A stretch of DNA of 12,582 bases. Source: Euperipatoides rowelli. Its lineage: Eukaryota; Onychophora; Udeonychophora; Euonychophora; Peripatopsidae. The stretch is taken from the NCBI GenBank assembly GCA_003024985.2, contig PXIH01S0003352.1. One strand, written 5' to 3'. Below are positions 1 to 8,386 of this stretch, one piece after another; the stretch's first letter is position 1; every line of letters begins with the position of its first letter. The position numbers were made by a program, and so were the translations under genes. The notes under the pieces are model-generated. The model ran no database searches and was not told the DNA's origin. It saw nothing but the letters and a program-made list of their open reading frames with translations.

Positions 1-172
1 AAAAAAAAAAAAAACTTATAAGTGCCCACCTGGATTTCATTCCCAAGGCCCGGATTAAGATGTGGGGGCTCTGCTCATTGGAATGGTAGCAGCCATTCCA
101 ATTGAGTGAGACCCAAAAGCATGTATCAATGCTTTTAAATAGTAAAGAGCATGCGCACGTTCAAATTAAAAT
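1..172. repeat. Decayed repeat with two adjacent perfect hairpins
   Basis: The window opens with a 14-base A run followed by about 160 bases that are clearly richer in G+C than the surrounding DNA. Two perfect hairpins with six-base loops sit next to each other. The first has a 10-bp stem ATTGGAATGG (77-86) pairing with 93-102, and can be extended by three pairs past one bulged T. The second has an 8-bp stem AAAAGCAT (115-122) pairing with 129-136. The A run at the edge and the contrast in composition suggest the end of a transposable element cut by the window boundary. The family is not recognised and the left limit is unknown. Confidence 0.4.
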
Positions 173-539
173 GGCATGAATAATTTAGCATTAATTGCCC
201 GTGTAAATGAGGTTACTCGTTTTAATTGCTCAATACTCTCTCATAATTCTTCAAATTATGCTAACATAGCATTTACTATTAAAAGAGAAAGGCTGTGTTA
301 TGAATGTAAACAATGCATAAAAAAAGTATTTGTTCCTTTCCACACACTAATACAAAAAGGGAAAAAATAATAAACAGCATTCATTGATATATAGTATGTC
401 AGGAATGGTTATTCTTTATATACACTGTATATTTTTTTAAAAAAATTCTTAATTGCAGTTTTCTATTTTTAAACTCAATTTCAATATAACCTCATTGAAA
501 TACAATTGCTGAATATGACATTTTTTTTTTCCTTAGCCC
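173..539. other. Non-coding, AT-rich, no supported gene
   Basis: A 64-codon open frame on the plus strand (176-370) has no recognisable domain, no splice context and no matching partner, so I treat it as chance. The rest is AT-rich with homopolymer runs, including the junction T7A7 around 432-445. If the minus-strand gene continues, this is either downstream intron or 3' flank. Confidence 0.5.
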
Positions 540-567
540 TTAGTTCATACAGTGTATAGAAAATAAT
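540..567 (-). CDS. Candidate short terminal coding exon (speculative)
   Basis: Downstream of the 680-850 exon, which ends in phase 2, the minus strand has a good acceptor (TTTTATATTTCAG, its AG at 569-568). The next base completes the split codon as Arg, followed by LFSIHCMN and a TAA stop at 542-540. This could be a short terminal exon or a truncated splice form. A GTATGA donor inside it would instead give a 17-base microexon (567-551). Eight codons are too few to separate a real exon from chance. If the product is PCM1-like, a stop here would be early for the family, which favours an alternative end or a false signal. Confidence 0.2.
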
Positions 568-679
568 CTGAAATATAAAATCCATCTGTGAATGTTACTA
601 GTTAAAAAAAAAAAATGTCCTAGACATAGTTTTGTTCTGATTTTAAAGTTGCATTGCGCAGATAAAATTGAATTATTAC

Positions 680-850
680 CTGTGGGTTGTCTGATTTTCT
701 GAGGAATGGTTTTGAGAAATATCCCACTGTTGAACAGGGGTTAAACCAGAAGAACCTTCTCTGTTACTGTTCTCAGGTTTTTGCTTTGTGCGATTATCTT
801 TTTTTTTGCTATCTACCTTCTGTTTTTTGCCTTGCTTTTCTTGAATTTGT
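680..850 (-). CDS. PCM1-like coiled-coil protein, exon e (Lys/Gln-rich segment)
   Basis: This 171-bp exon is read from 850 down to 680. The acceptor is TTTATATTAG directly before 850 and the donor is CACAG|GTAATA at 679-678. It begins with one base completing an Arg codon from the previous exon, carries 56 whole codons, and ends in phase 2. The encoded segment begins QIQEKQGKKQKVDSKKK, then passes into a Ser/Asn/Thr/Gln-rich, probably disordered stretch with PVQQWDIS and ending ENQTTH. The basic, Gln-rich start could extend a coiled coil; no enzyme motif or membrane segment is present. It is separated from the previous exon by an 88-bp intron. Evidence that it is coding: the frame stays open over 171 bases of otherwise AT-rich DNA, and the phase matches on the upstream side. 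The gene name rests on the neighbouring exons. Confidence 0.75.
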
Positions 851-938
851 CTAATATAAATGAAACAATGATAAATACATACAGCATAAATAAATCAGTA
901 CATTAAAAAAAAAAAAAAAAGGACAAACGTTTATTTAC
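851..938 (-). other. Short intron between exons d and e (88 bp)
   Basis: The donor is GTAAATAAAC at the right end and the acceptor is ATTTATATTAG at the left end on the minus strand. It contains an A17 run as seen on the plus strand (904-920) and no open frame. Its length nearly matches the other short intron of the gene (89 bp). Confidence 0.75.
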
Positions 939-1037
939 CTGAGATTTCTCATCAGTTGAGGATCTTCGTAATCACTAAGGGCTGGTAAAGAAGATTCCTC
1001 CTCCATTTCACTATTTTCATTTATCAGCTCATGCTCT
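939..1037 (-). CDS. PCM1-like coiled-coil protein, exon d (acidic segment)
   Basis: This 99-bp exon is read from 1037 to 939, between acceptor TTAATTTTAG and donor CTCAG|GTAAAT. One base completes the Arg codon split by the 2842-bp intron, 32 codons follow, and it leaves in phase 2, matching the next exon. The segment begins EHELINENSEMEEESS and continues LPALSDYEDPQLMRNL. It is strongly acidic in the first half and has an SDYEDPQ patch in the second. PCM1 proteins, as I remember them, also have an acidic Glu/Ser/Asp/Tyr-rich patch after a coiled-coil block, which is part of the reason for the family suggestion. It is too short for any open-frame scan and was found by matching splice sites and phase. 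There is no catalytic motif. Confidence 0.75.
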
Positions 1038-2210
1038 CTAAAATTAATAACACTTGATAAATGAAAAAAAATTCCAAGAAATTCATAAACAATTGCTTGT
1101 TCTATTATTCACTATAAAAGTTGGCCATTCTATCTAACAATTTTTACCATTAAAAATTTAATTAATCAAATATTTTAAATGAGGTATGATGGATAGAAAC
1201 TTAAAAAATTCTTAAGATATAATTTTCTAAATCTAAANAAAGGTGGTAAAATATTTTATGAAAATTTCTTACTGATTTCATGGAATATGACTGCTTCATT
1301 TGTTGAAGCAAATTATTAAAAAAAACCATCAATCTAAGTTTATGAACTAAAATGAGCACAAGTCATATAGTAAAATATTAAAATATAATATAGTAGTTGT
1401 TTAGTTTATACACAATGAATCGTAAAACATTTAACAAATCACTACAGCTTTCTGCTTACAACCTGTAAAATATAAAATGAACCTAACTAGATGAATTTAA
1501 ACAACAAAAAATGTAATTAAAGAATAGGAAATCTGTTTTGTAGTATTTGTCCTATAAGAAGCAGAGAATTCACATCATCAAAACATAAGTTTGGGCCAGT
1601 TGTGCAATAAAATAAATGATCATTTTAAATTGATATAAAATAAAGACAATTTTAAAATATAAAATTATTATAGGTAAAAAAAAAATTAGTTCTAGAATTT
1701 AAATCAAGCTTTACTGTAGAGATTTACATTTAAGAAATGCAAGTAAATCATTGAAAGCATTGGATGTTGAATTACTTTAAATAACTGCTATAATTCCATA
1801 TATTACACTATAAATCAATAGGTAAGAAGTAAAAACAAAGCATGACCAATTGTCATAAACAGTATACTGTAAATATTTATTAAATAAGCTTGCTCTCATT
1901 AACAAAATACACAACTTTCATACATAAAATACATTCAATATACTATACAAATGTACATTACTTTCATCGATGTTTTGCAAATATTTATGCAGTTACCAAT
2001 TAATGTCCATATAATGAATCAAAAATAAGCATAACTTCCAATTTTTTTTTTTTTTTTTGTTATTTAAAAAAATCACTAGGTTACCAGAACTTTGATTTAA
2101 TCAAAATCTAAATAGCCTTAAAAAACTAAATTCAATGTTTTCATTTTCAGATAAACTCCTTTCCGAAGAGTTAGGTTTAAAAATAAGCGGAAAAAATTTG
2201 TAAAAGCTGA

Positions 2211-2232
2211 TTTTTTTTTTAAAAAAAAAAAA
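2211..2232. repeat. T10A12 junction (self-complementary)
   Basis: Ten T are followed directly by twelve A, within GAT...ATC context. This gives a nearly perfect palindrome. It is low-complexity DNA, and similar T/A junctions occur near 432-445 and 11939-11955. Confidence 0.8.
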
Positions 2233-2612
2233 TCATCTGGAATGTCAATTTTTAATGTTCATAATCATGACTCTTCATAGTAAATGAAATCTACCATATT
2301 CGCCATTTGATCGGATACATCAAATTCACAACATACAATACATATAAAAATGTAAGCTGCTTTATTGTATATACTTAATTAGGCTAAAATCAGCAGATAC
2401 AGTATATTTTATTTAAATGTACACATTATATGAATGTGAATTTATAGTATTTAATGTTTTTTTTAATAAATATACCGTTACTTAATAATGTACTGTTTTT
2501 GTAAAAAGAATTTAAATTTTCAAATAAATAGGCCTAACCAAGATGTATCAGGTTAAGGCTTATCACTAAATTTAAATTGGATTACAGGCTGCTATTATTG
2601 CTTACAAAACAG

Positions 2613-2692
2613 AAATATAAATGCTGCAAAAAAGAACAAATTTATTCGATCAAATGTATTTAAACTTGTTAACTTCTGCAGCATTTATATTT
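2613..2692. repeat. 80-nt hairpin with 32-position symmetric arms
   Basis: AAATATAAATGCTGCA (2613-2628) is the exact reverse complement of 2677-2692. Inside it the arms keep the same register: 2635-2644 pairs with 2661-2670 at 9 of 10 positions, after a short symmetric internal loop (2629-2634 against 2671-2676). The terminal loop is 16 bases (2645-2660). In all, 27 of 32 arm positions pair with no bulge. The size and shape suit either a microRNA-type precursor or a tiny foldback transposon. Strand and expression are unknown. It lies inside an intron of the minus-strand gene. Confidence 0.6.
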
Positions 2693-3879
2693 ATACAGTA
2701 TGTTTCATGAAAATAATTTCTAGCAGTTTATAATTCTATATACTGTATAATCATCTGACTTGCCTGCTATCATAGGCATTTATTTTGTAATTGAGTACTA
2801 GGAAATAAATCCAATGCAACTTTAAATAACCAGCTTAAATTAACTAATAATCAAAAATAGCATGGATATTTATTATATTCAGTTAATCAAAATGCAGAAA
2901 TATTAAAAAAAAATTGAGTTAATAAAAAAAAGATTTTAATGAACTACATGTACATGATTATAATTATTTTTATAATTTTTCAATTATAAAAACTTAAAAT
3001 ATCAATTTTAAATACCTTAGTACATTTCTGCATTTTATATACATTATCAATACTAGGAGCAACCAAAGTAGCACTTGTGTTATTAAATTGTAAATTTTCT
3101 TAAAAAATATAAATCTAGTTTGTTTGTAATTTTTCTTTTCGTTATTTATTAAAACTTTTCTACATACAGCAATCCCATTAAAATTCCAATGAAAATACAT
3201 ACATGGATTGTCTTATTAATAATGAAGTTAATTTTTCCCATGCAATAATAAGTTAAATTTGCAGGTTTTACCTATTTCATTATATGATGCTCTAAAAATA
3301 TGATTCTATTGCTTAATGTATTCCAATTGAAAAAGTTATGTGAAATTTTCATTTGATAAAAATGAAGTTCATAGACATATTGATTTTGGGATGCATCTAT
3401 GGAAATAACTTTCATATTTAACGGTACATTATCAATCGTTTCATGTTGGAGTGACAATGATAAAGATTAGTCAATGTTTGATGATTTGAGTAATGTAAGG
3501 AAGAATTAACAGTTTGAGTCAATGGTGTAAATGCCATGTCAAAAGTAAGACTGATGAATTCTGTGGACAATGGCTTGTGCAAATGTTTTCAGATAACAAA
3601 TCAACTGAAATACCATGTGCTTACACAATTTCAGGTGCTATTTAAAAGAAAAGGATGCAGGAATATAGATTGTTTGTGCTAGTGATTGCTTAGAAGCCCA
3701 TTTCTGCTTTTACATTATTATCTGATTTAAAAGTTAAAACCTGCTTGGAGATCATCCATCTAAACACTCTAATTTTACTTCGAAATTTTTAAAATATTTG
3801 TGCAAGAAAATAGTGTTAATTTCATGCTGCAAATATTATTTTAATATAACTAATGCAAAATATTAAAGAAATAAAATAC

Positions 3880-3997
3880 CTAAATTTCTCTCTTGTATCA
3901 AGAGTCTGCAACAATTCTTGAGCTTCTTGCAAAGTTGGATTAGTTTGAATTAAATTGGTCACAATTTGAGAGGACAGTGTACTTCCTGTCTCAATTT
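3880..3997 (-). CDS. PCM1-like coiled-coil protein, exon c
   Basis: This 118-bp exon is read from 3997 to 3880, with acceptor AAATATTTACAG and donor TTTAG|GTATTT. It starts with the two bases completing a Glu codon begun in exon b, has 38 codons, and ends in phase 2. The product begins IEIETGSTLSSQIVTNL and continues QTNPTLQEAQELLQTLDTR, ending in EKF. The LQEAQELLQTL stretch has the Leu spacing of an amphipathic helix. The 89-bp intron on its upstream side and the phase match with exon b make the pair secure. Reading frames past the donor run into short hydrophobic AT-rich sequence, as expected of intron. No enzymatic motif is present. Confidence 0.8.
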
Positions 3998-4086
3998 CTG
4001 TAAATATTTTCATTATAAAAAAAACAAAAAACAATTTAACTTAATAAAGCTTCTAATTAAATATCTCCAATATAATTTAACCTCAC
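3998..4086 (-). other. Short intron between exons b and c (89 bp)
   Basis: The donor is GTGAGG at the right end (4086-4081) and the acceptor is AAATATTTACAG at the left end (AG at 3999-3998). The intron joins phase 1 to phase 1. It has an A-rich core and no coding potential. Confidence 0.8.
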
Positions 4087-4276
4087 CATTGTTCATTTGC
4101 TGAACTCTTTGAGCTCTTAAAGTCTTTAATTCATATAATATCTCATCCATATGTTGTTTTTTATCTTGCATATCTCTTAACTTATTCCTTAAATCATGCC
4201 GCTGTGATAAAAAACCAATAGCTCCTTCACTTTCTTCAAGAGTCTGTTCATCAACTGACCGAGACATTGACTCAGC
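4087..4276 (-). CDS. PCM1-like coiled-coil protein, exon b (coiled-coil block)
   Basis: This 190-bp exon is read from 4276 to 4087, between acceptor TTTCACTTGTTTAG and donor ACAATG|GTGAGG. It begins in phase 0 (Ala-Glu-Ser-Met) and ends in phase 1. The product has an acidic lead (SVDEQTLEESEGAIGFL) followed by a charged helical run of about 40 residues, with LRNKLRDMQDKKQHMDEIL and then YELKTLRAQRVQQMNN. Heptad-like Leu/Met spacing and the Lys/Glu/Gln content indicate a coiled coil. The motif of KK-Q-MD followed by EL-x-LR is reminiscent of PCM1, a scaffold of centriolar satellites that helps target proteins to the centrosome and cilium. I recognise this as resemblance, not a computed match. 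The internal Met at 4267 is not taken as the start, because the frame is open back to a good acceptor and joins the upstream exon in phase. Confidence 0.82.
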
Positions 4277-4743
4277 CTAAACAAGTGAAAGACAATAAAT
4301 GAAGTTATTACTTTTAGATATTTCACCTAAACAAATTATTTTTAAGCAGTCTTTAACCCATCCCTACAAAAGTTATTTCAAGAAATGACTAGCAATTCAT
4401 GAAAAACACACTTATTGGCCTAATAATGATTTTAAATCATATAGAAGGTTGTCTATTTTTAAAATGGAAATTTAATGAGAAATCTAAATAGAAAAGAAAA
4501 ACAAAAATTATATCTTAAATAGATAAGACAGGAGGAGAAAAACTGCCAAAAAATTGGGAGTACTATTTTTTTTTTTTTTAATCAGAAAAAAAAATTAGTT
4601 GTAAAAATGTTAGATGATTATTTTGGCTATAAATAATTTAAAATTAAAGCAATACTTTTTTAATGAATATTTTCAGTATTAATTTTTTTTTAAATTGTTA
4701 AACAGGCTCACTAATATCTGATGTGTGGTCTTAGAAGAGTTAA

Positions 4744-4851
4744 CACATTTACTGTGGATAACTCTGATCCGAATCAGCATGAACTGTCACAATATGCTGA
4801 TGACTCGAATCAGTCATTTGTGTTACAAGTTTTAAATGTACAGTAAATATG
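4744..4851. mobile_element. Short inverted-repeat element beside TTAA (piggyBac-like MITE candidate)
   Basis: CACATTTACTGT (4744-4755) pairs with ACAGTAAATATG (4840-4851) at 11 of 12 positions. The left arm is preceded directly by TTAA (4740-4743), the target of piggyBac-family transposons. The 84-bp interior is less AT-rich than its surroundings and contains nested complementarity (CAGCAT with ATGCTG) and two GAATCAG motifs. No TTAA is seen directly after the right arm, so the element may be damaged or the call wrong. The right arm is also the head of a repeat found twice more in the window. Confidence 0.35.
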
Positions 4852-5275
4852 AATTGGGTAACAGTTTTAAGCATTTGTTTATTATTTGAGGACATAAAAT
4901 AGGAAATAAAATGCATATTTATTGATAGTTTAAATTTTCTTCACAGTGATATTTTCATGCTTCTGAAATTTTTACTTTCAGGTAGCCTAATAAAAATATT
5001 ATAAAACTGTAAATTTACATTTTTTAAAATCAAAATTTATTGCAGATTTTAAAAATTTAAAAACAAAAAAATTCTATTTTAAACCAAAGATACACAGCAA
5101 GGAAAAATGAAAGATAATCTGGCATTTTTTATAGCCGACAATTAGAAAAAAAATTAATAAAAAAAAAAGTTAGTTGTATATAATTTCTCTTTGCAATATT
5201 AAATTCCTGATAAGAAATAAAAAACAACAACTACTACTTCATTTTTTTTTGTCTGTTCTAGATTTTCAAATATTT
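4840..5275 (+). repeat. ACAGTAAATATGA repeat, copy 1 (long, diverged)
   Basis: This copy starts with ACAGTAAATATGA and includes TGCAGATTTTAAAAAT at 5041, followed by an A-rich stretch with TATAGCC, then a segment containing GTTGTATATAATTTC. It ends near GTCTGTTCTAG. The same landmarks in the same order are found in copy 2, where they are 380 bp downstream from the TGCAG landmark onwards. This copy has about 80 extra bases between the head and TGCAG. It has no coding capacity. Confidence 0.5.
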
Positions 5276-5298
5276 AACATAATGTCTTATTTGGACAG

Positions 5299-5615
5299 AC
5301 AGTAAATATGAGTTCAAAAACTCAATTACCATTCGCATAATGAAATCTTATCTGTTGTATGTTATATAATATTTATTATGTATTTATTTCTAACAATTAA
5401 ACTCTAATAAATAATTTTAATGCAGGTTTTAAAAATCAAAATATTCTATCTTAAGGGAAAATTTAAGAATTTTTTTTTTAAATTAGACTATTATTATAGC
5501 CAAAATTTAGAAAAAATTAAAAAAAAAAAACATGGTTGGATATAATTTTTTTTCAAGTCCTGAAAATAAATAAAAAAAATACTATTTCAGTTTTTTTTTA
5601 ACAATGTCTGCTAGA
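5299..5615 (+). repeat. ACAGTAAATATGA repeat, copy 2
   Basis: The copy starts with ACAGTAAATATGAG and carries ATCTGTTGTATGTTA, then TGCAGGTTTTAAAAAT at 5421, TATAGCC, a GGATATAATTT segment and GTCTGCTAG at the end. The head-to-TGCAG distance is 121 bp, against 128 bp in copy 3. It runs directly into the left copy of the direct repeat beginning at 5620. Confidence 0.5.
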
Positions 5616-5619
5616 GGGT

Positions 5620-5987
5620 GCGTTATTATTTTTAGAAATTGGTTTTTAAGATCTAAGATTTCGGTTTTCGGTGAATACATTAACAAATCATTTAACGTTA
5701 AATATTCTGATTTAGAATACTTATTTTTGTTCAAGTTGTGTAAAATAAAATATCATTATTTATTTATACTAAACAAACANCAAGTATGAATGCTTTTTTC
5801 CAATCGGATTTGCTGATGATTATTTAAANTTTACATTGAGAAAGCGTGTTCAGCATTGACACTGGCTACATGAAACCTTATTTTGTCATATGCTAAATCT
5901 GACATCAAATTGTGCAATTTGATAGCTTGAATTTTCCAAAATTTTAATTTGTGTAAATAATAGAAATGTAAACAACATTTGAATCTT
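5620..5987 (+). repeat. Direct repeat pair, left copy (368 bp)
   Basis: This segment is repeated in the same orientation at 6850-7220. I count about a dozen substitutions plus one 3-base indel between the copies, so the identity is high for non-coding DNA here. Both copies begin GCGTTATTATTTTTAGAAATT and end TTTGAATCTT. The two N calls in this copy (5780 and 5829) are ordinary bases in the other. Neither copy has convincing terminal inverted repeats. The open frames inside (for example plus 5604-5789) have no recognisable domain and are not conserved as coding. Confidence 0.85.
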
Positions 5988-6181
5988 GAGATGTGCTAGA
6001 ATTTTCTCATGATACAAGTGATGAACATATAACTTCATTTTGATATTCTAGCAATGTGTTCAATAAAAAAAAAGTTATGTTTTGCATCTAGACATTCATG
6101 TAAGTAAATGATGGATCTNCTGTAAACTAGCTATTACATGGAGTGATCACAGGATCAGGGAATAGCTTTTCAGTTTTTTTT

Positions 6182-6272
6182 TTCAGTCGTAAGGGAGTCA
6201 CTTCCCAAAGCATACATATATTTTCTCCATGGTTTAGACCAGTGTTTTCTAAAATGGGTGTCATGACACACT
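6182..6272 (+). repeat. 109-bp repeat unit, dispersed single copy
   Basis: This matches the tandem units at 11376-11525. Landmarks are TTCAGTCGTAAGG, GTCACTTCCCAAAGCATACA, TTTTCTCCATGGTTTAGAC, CAGTGTTTTCTAAAATGG and the perfect 12-bp palindrome GTGTCATGACAC (6258-6269). It has a six-base deletion after CATACAT relative to the tandem copy and stops after CACACT. The CAGTGTTTTCTAAAATGG edge resembles the terminus of hAT-superfamily DNA transposons, so this may be part of a non-autonomous hAT element. Confidence 0.7.
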
Positions 6273-6677
6273 AATTTTTATTATAGAGCATACAGTACCA
6301 TGAAAAATAAAATCATCCTGGTACCTACCTGTTAAAAAACACTATGTTGTCAAACTTTACTACATAGCCTACTGGTGAAATTACAGAACATGACATTTAA
6401 AAATGTAATCTGCTGCTTTGGAGTCATGAAAATTGATATTAGGTTCAACGTAGATGCAAAAACAAGAATCCAACATTGAAAGAAATAATTTAACAAACCA
6501 CATATTAACTTTATCACTCAAATACGCCTGTATTGCACTTCCATAATAAATATATGATGATTTCTGAATTGGGAAGTGAGAAAACTCATAGAAGAATAAT
6601 TCTATAATGAGTATATCTTTGTGCTTTACTTGAGATATACCATGAAATTTGTTTTTTTTAATTTTTTTCTTAAATCT

Positions 6678-6786
6678 TTAAGGGATTTTAAAGCTGTATA
6701 AGCTTTACTTCATACACATCAAAACTTTTATTATTTTTAATAAAAATTTTTGTGTGTGTGAATTGTACAGCTCTAAAATCCCTTAA
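6678..6786. mobile_element. Foldback (palindromic) element
   Basis: The left arm at 6678-6701, starting TTAAGGGATTTTAAAGCTG, pairs with 6763-6786 at 22 of 24 positions. Pairing continues weakly outwards to about 6671 and 6793. It also continues inwards, where TTCATACACATCAAAACTTT on the left resembles the complement of the TG-repeat side after a 7-base bulge on the left arm. The whole therefore folds back over nearly its full length, typical of a miniature inverted-repeat transposon. I see no clear target-site duplication. A run of TG repeats (6751-6760) lies in the right arm. Confidence 0.6.
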
Positions 6787-6849
6787 AAATTCAGAAAAAC
6801 AACCTTATTATTACTTGTTGTAAGTTATCAATAGGGGCATGCAAAATTA

Positions 6850-7220
6850 GCGTTATTATTTTTAGAAATTCGTTTTTAAAATTTAAGATTTTGGTGTTTT
6901 TCGGTGAATACATTAACAAATCATTTAACGTTAAATATTCTGATTTGGAATACTTATTTTTGTTCAAGTTGTGTAAAATAAAATATCATTATTTATTTTT
7001 ACTAAACAAACAGCAAGTATGAATGCTTTTTTCCAATCGGATTTGCTGATGATTATTTAAAATTTACATCGAGAAAACGTGTTCATCATTGACACTGGCT
7101 ACATGAAACCTTATTTTGTCATATGCTAAATCTGACATCAAATTGTGCCATTTGATAGCTTGAATTTTCCAAAATTTTAATTTGTGTAAATAATAAAAAT
7201 GTAAATAACATTTGAATCTT
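6850..7220 (+). repeat. Direct repeat pair, right copy (371 bp)
   Basis: This is the second copy of the segment at 5620-5987, in direct orientation and displaced by 1230 to 1233 bp. It is three bases longer because of an indel near its left end. An N follows immediately after its last matching base (7221). A minus-strand open frame of 61 codons crosses the right end (7249-7064), but the corresponding frame in the left copy is interrupted, and nothing in it is recognisable. Confidence 0.85.
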
Positions 7221-8120
7221 NTTGGTTTATTACAGTTCAAGAAAGACATTTTTACTTTACAATATTATTTGTTTCCTCAAGGGAGTACAAGTTAGGTTAC
7301 ATTTATCAAATAGTCTTCAATAAAAACACCTGAAATGTAAAAACAATTTTTCATTTAAGACCCAGAATGGCTTATAAAGTCATTTCAGAAAATCTAAGGA
7401 CACAGGCAAGGTAACCAGTTATCTTTAAATAATAATAAGAGAAAAAATGCTTTGCATTTACAGTCAATCATCTCATCTGCAATAATACCTACATATTTTC
7501 TTTGAGATCACCTTCCTATATTGTGGTAAATATTCCCTTTTTAAAACAGAATCTGTTTTAAAAAGCAGGTACCCTACAAAATTTTATTTTATTTAATGCA
7601 CTCATTTCCAGAAAGAAAAATAATTTTTAAAATTGTTTATAAATTAAAATATTTAAAAGATAAAGGATCTCTGTAGAAATATAGCTTGAAAAATAAACTT
7701 TTTAGAAATTTTCTTTTAAAGCAAAATTTAAAAACCTACAATAAATTGGTTAAAAAAATTGTACCGTAATTAAAAAAGTAATTTAATTGTTCCTCTAAAA
7801 TGTTTAATATTTTTTTATTTAATTAATAAACTTTGTAATTGATGAAAATAACTAAAGGAAAAAAATCATTAAATAAGAAATAAAAGAAAATGAAAGAAAT
7901 GGTGTTATTTTATCTAAAAATTGAAAAATGTTTTTATTTACCATTATAATTAAAAAATTGTTTTACAGTATGTATATAAATTTGTTTTGTGTTTCGTGAT
8001 TTGAATTGTCTAAATTTTAATGGGATAGAGTTCAATTATTGATTTTTTCGTATTTTGGTCATTATATTACAGATTTTGTTTTATTCGTTAATGCTAATTT
8101 CTCCTGCCGCTACTGGGCCT

Positions 8121-8300
8121 ACAGTAAATATGATCCCTTTCCCATTCATGTAATGTCATATCTGTTGTATGTTACATAATATTTTATTATACATTTATAT
8201 ACTGTATTTCTAATAATTACACTTTTAAGACTTTTATAGAAAATTTTAATGCAGATTTTAAAAATCAAAAACAAAAAATTCTAAAACAGTTATTTCAAAC
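8121..8300 (+). repeat. ACAGTAAATATGA repeat, copy 3 (partial)
   Basis: The head ACAGTAAATATGA at 8121 is followed by CATATCTGTTGTATGTTA and, 128 bp after the head, by TGCAGATTTTAAAAATC with AACAAAAAATTCTA. This is the order seen in copy 2. Similarity is lost after about 8300. It lies about 2.8 kb from copy 2 in the same orientation. Confidence 0.5.
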
Positions 8301-8386
8301 CTTTAAGGCTATTTTTGTAATCTAAAGTAACTGCAACTGTATTTGTTTTTCCTTTTTTACGAACTTATACAACATTGGTTCTTCCC

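Larger units (their letters stand above)
1038..3879 (-). other. Long intron c-d (2842 bp), AT-rich
   Basis: The donor is GTATTTTATT at the right end and the acceptor is TTAATTTTAG at the left end. The interior is very AT-rich with A and T runs (for example 2041-2059 and the T10A12 junction at 2211-2232) and one N at 1238. The only structured element I see is the hairpin at 2613-2692. Open frames of 60 to 70 codons near 2994-3200 and 3272-3457 on the minus strand are low-complexity and lack splice or domain support. A small missed exon cannot be excluded, but the phases of the flanking exons do not require one. Confidence 0.6.

Noticed and set aside
176-370. 64-codon plus-strand open frame near the left edge
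   Set aside because: It has no recognisable domain, no splice or promoter context and no matching neighbour; this length is expected by chance.
2994-3457. Two minus-strand open frames of 61 to 68 codons in the long intron
   Set aside because: They have AT-driven composition (Phe, Ile, Lys, Tyr, Asn), no splice pair that keeps phase with the flanking exons, and no domain.
5604-5789. 61-codon plus-strand open frame in the left direct repeat
   Set aside because: The right copy has an indel and stops in the same frame, so coding is not conserved between near-identical copies.
7064-7249. 61-codon minus-strand open frame in the right direct repeat
   Set aside because: It reads through an N, runs past the repeat edge, is broken in the other copy, and has no recognisable motif.
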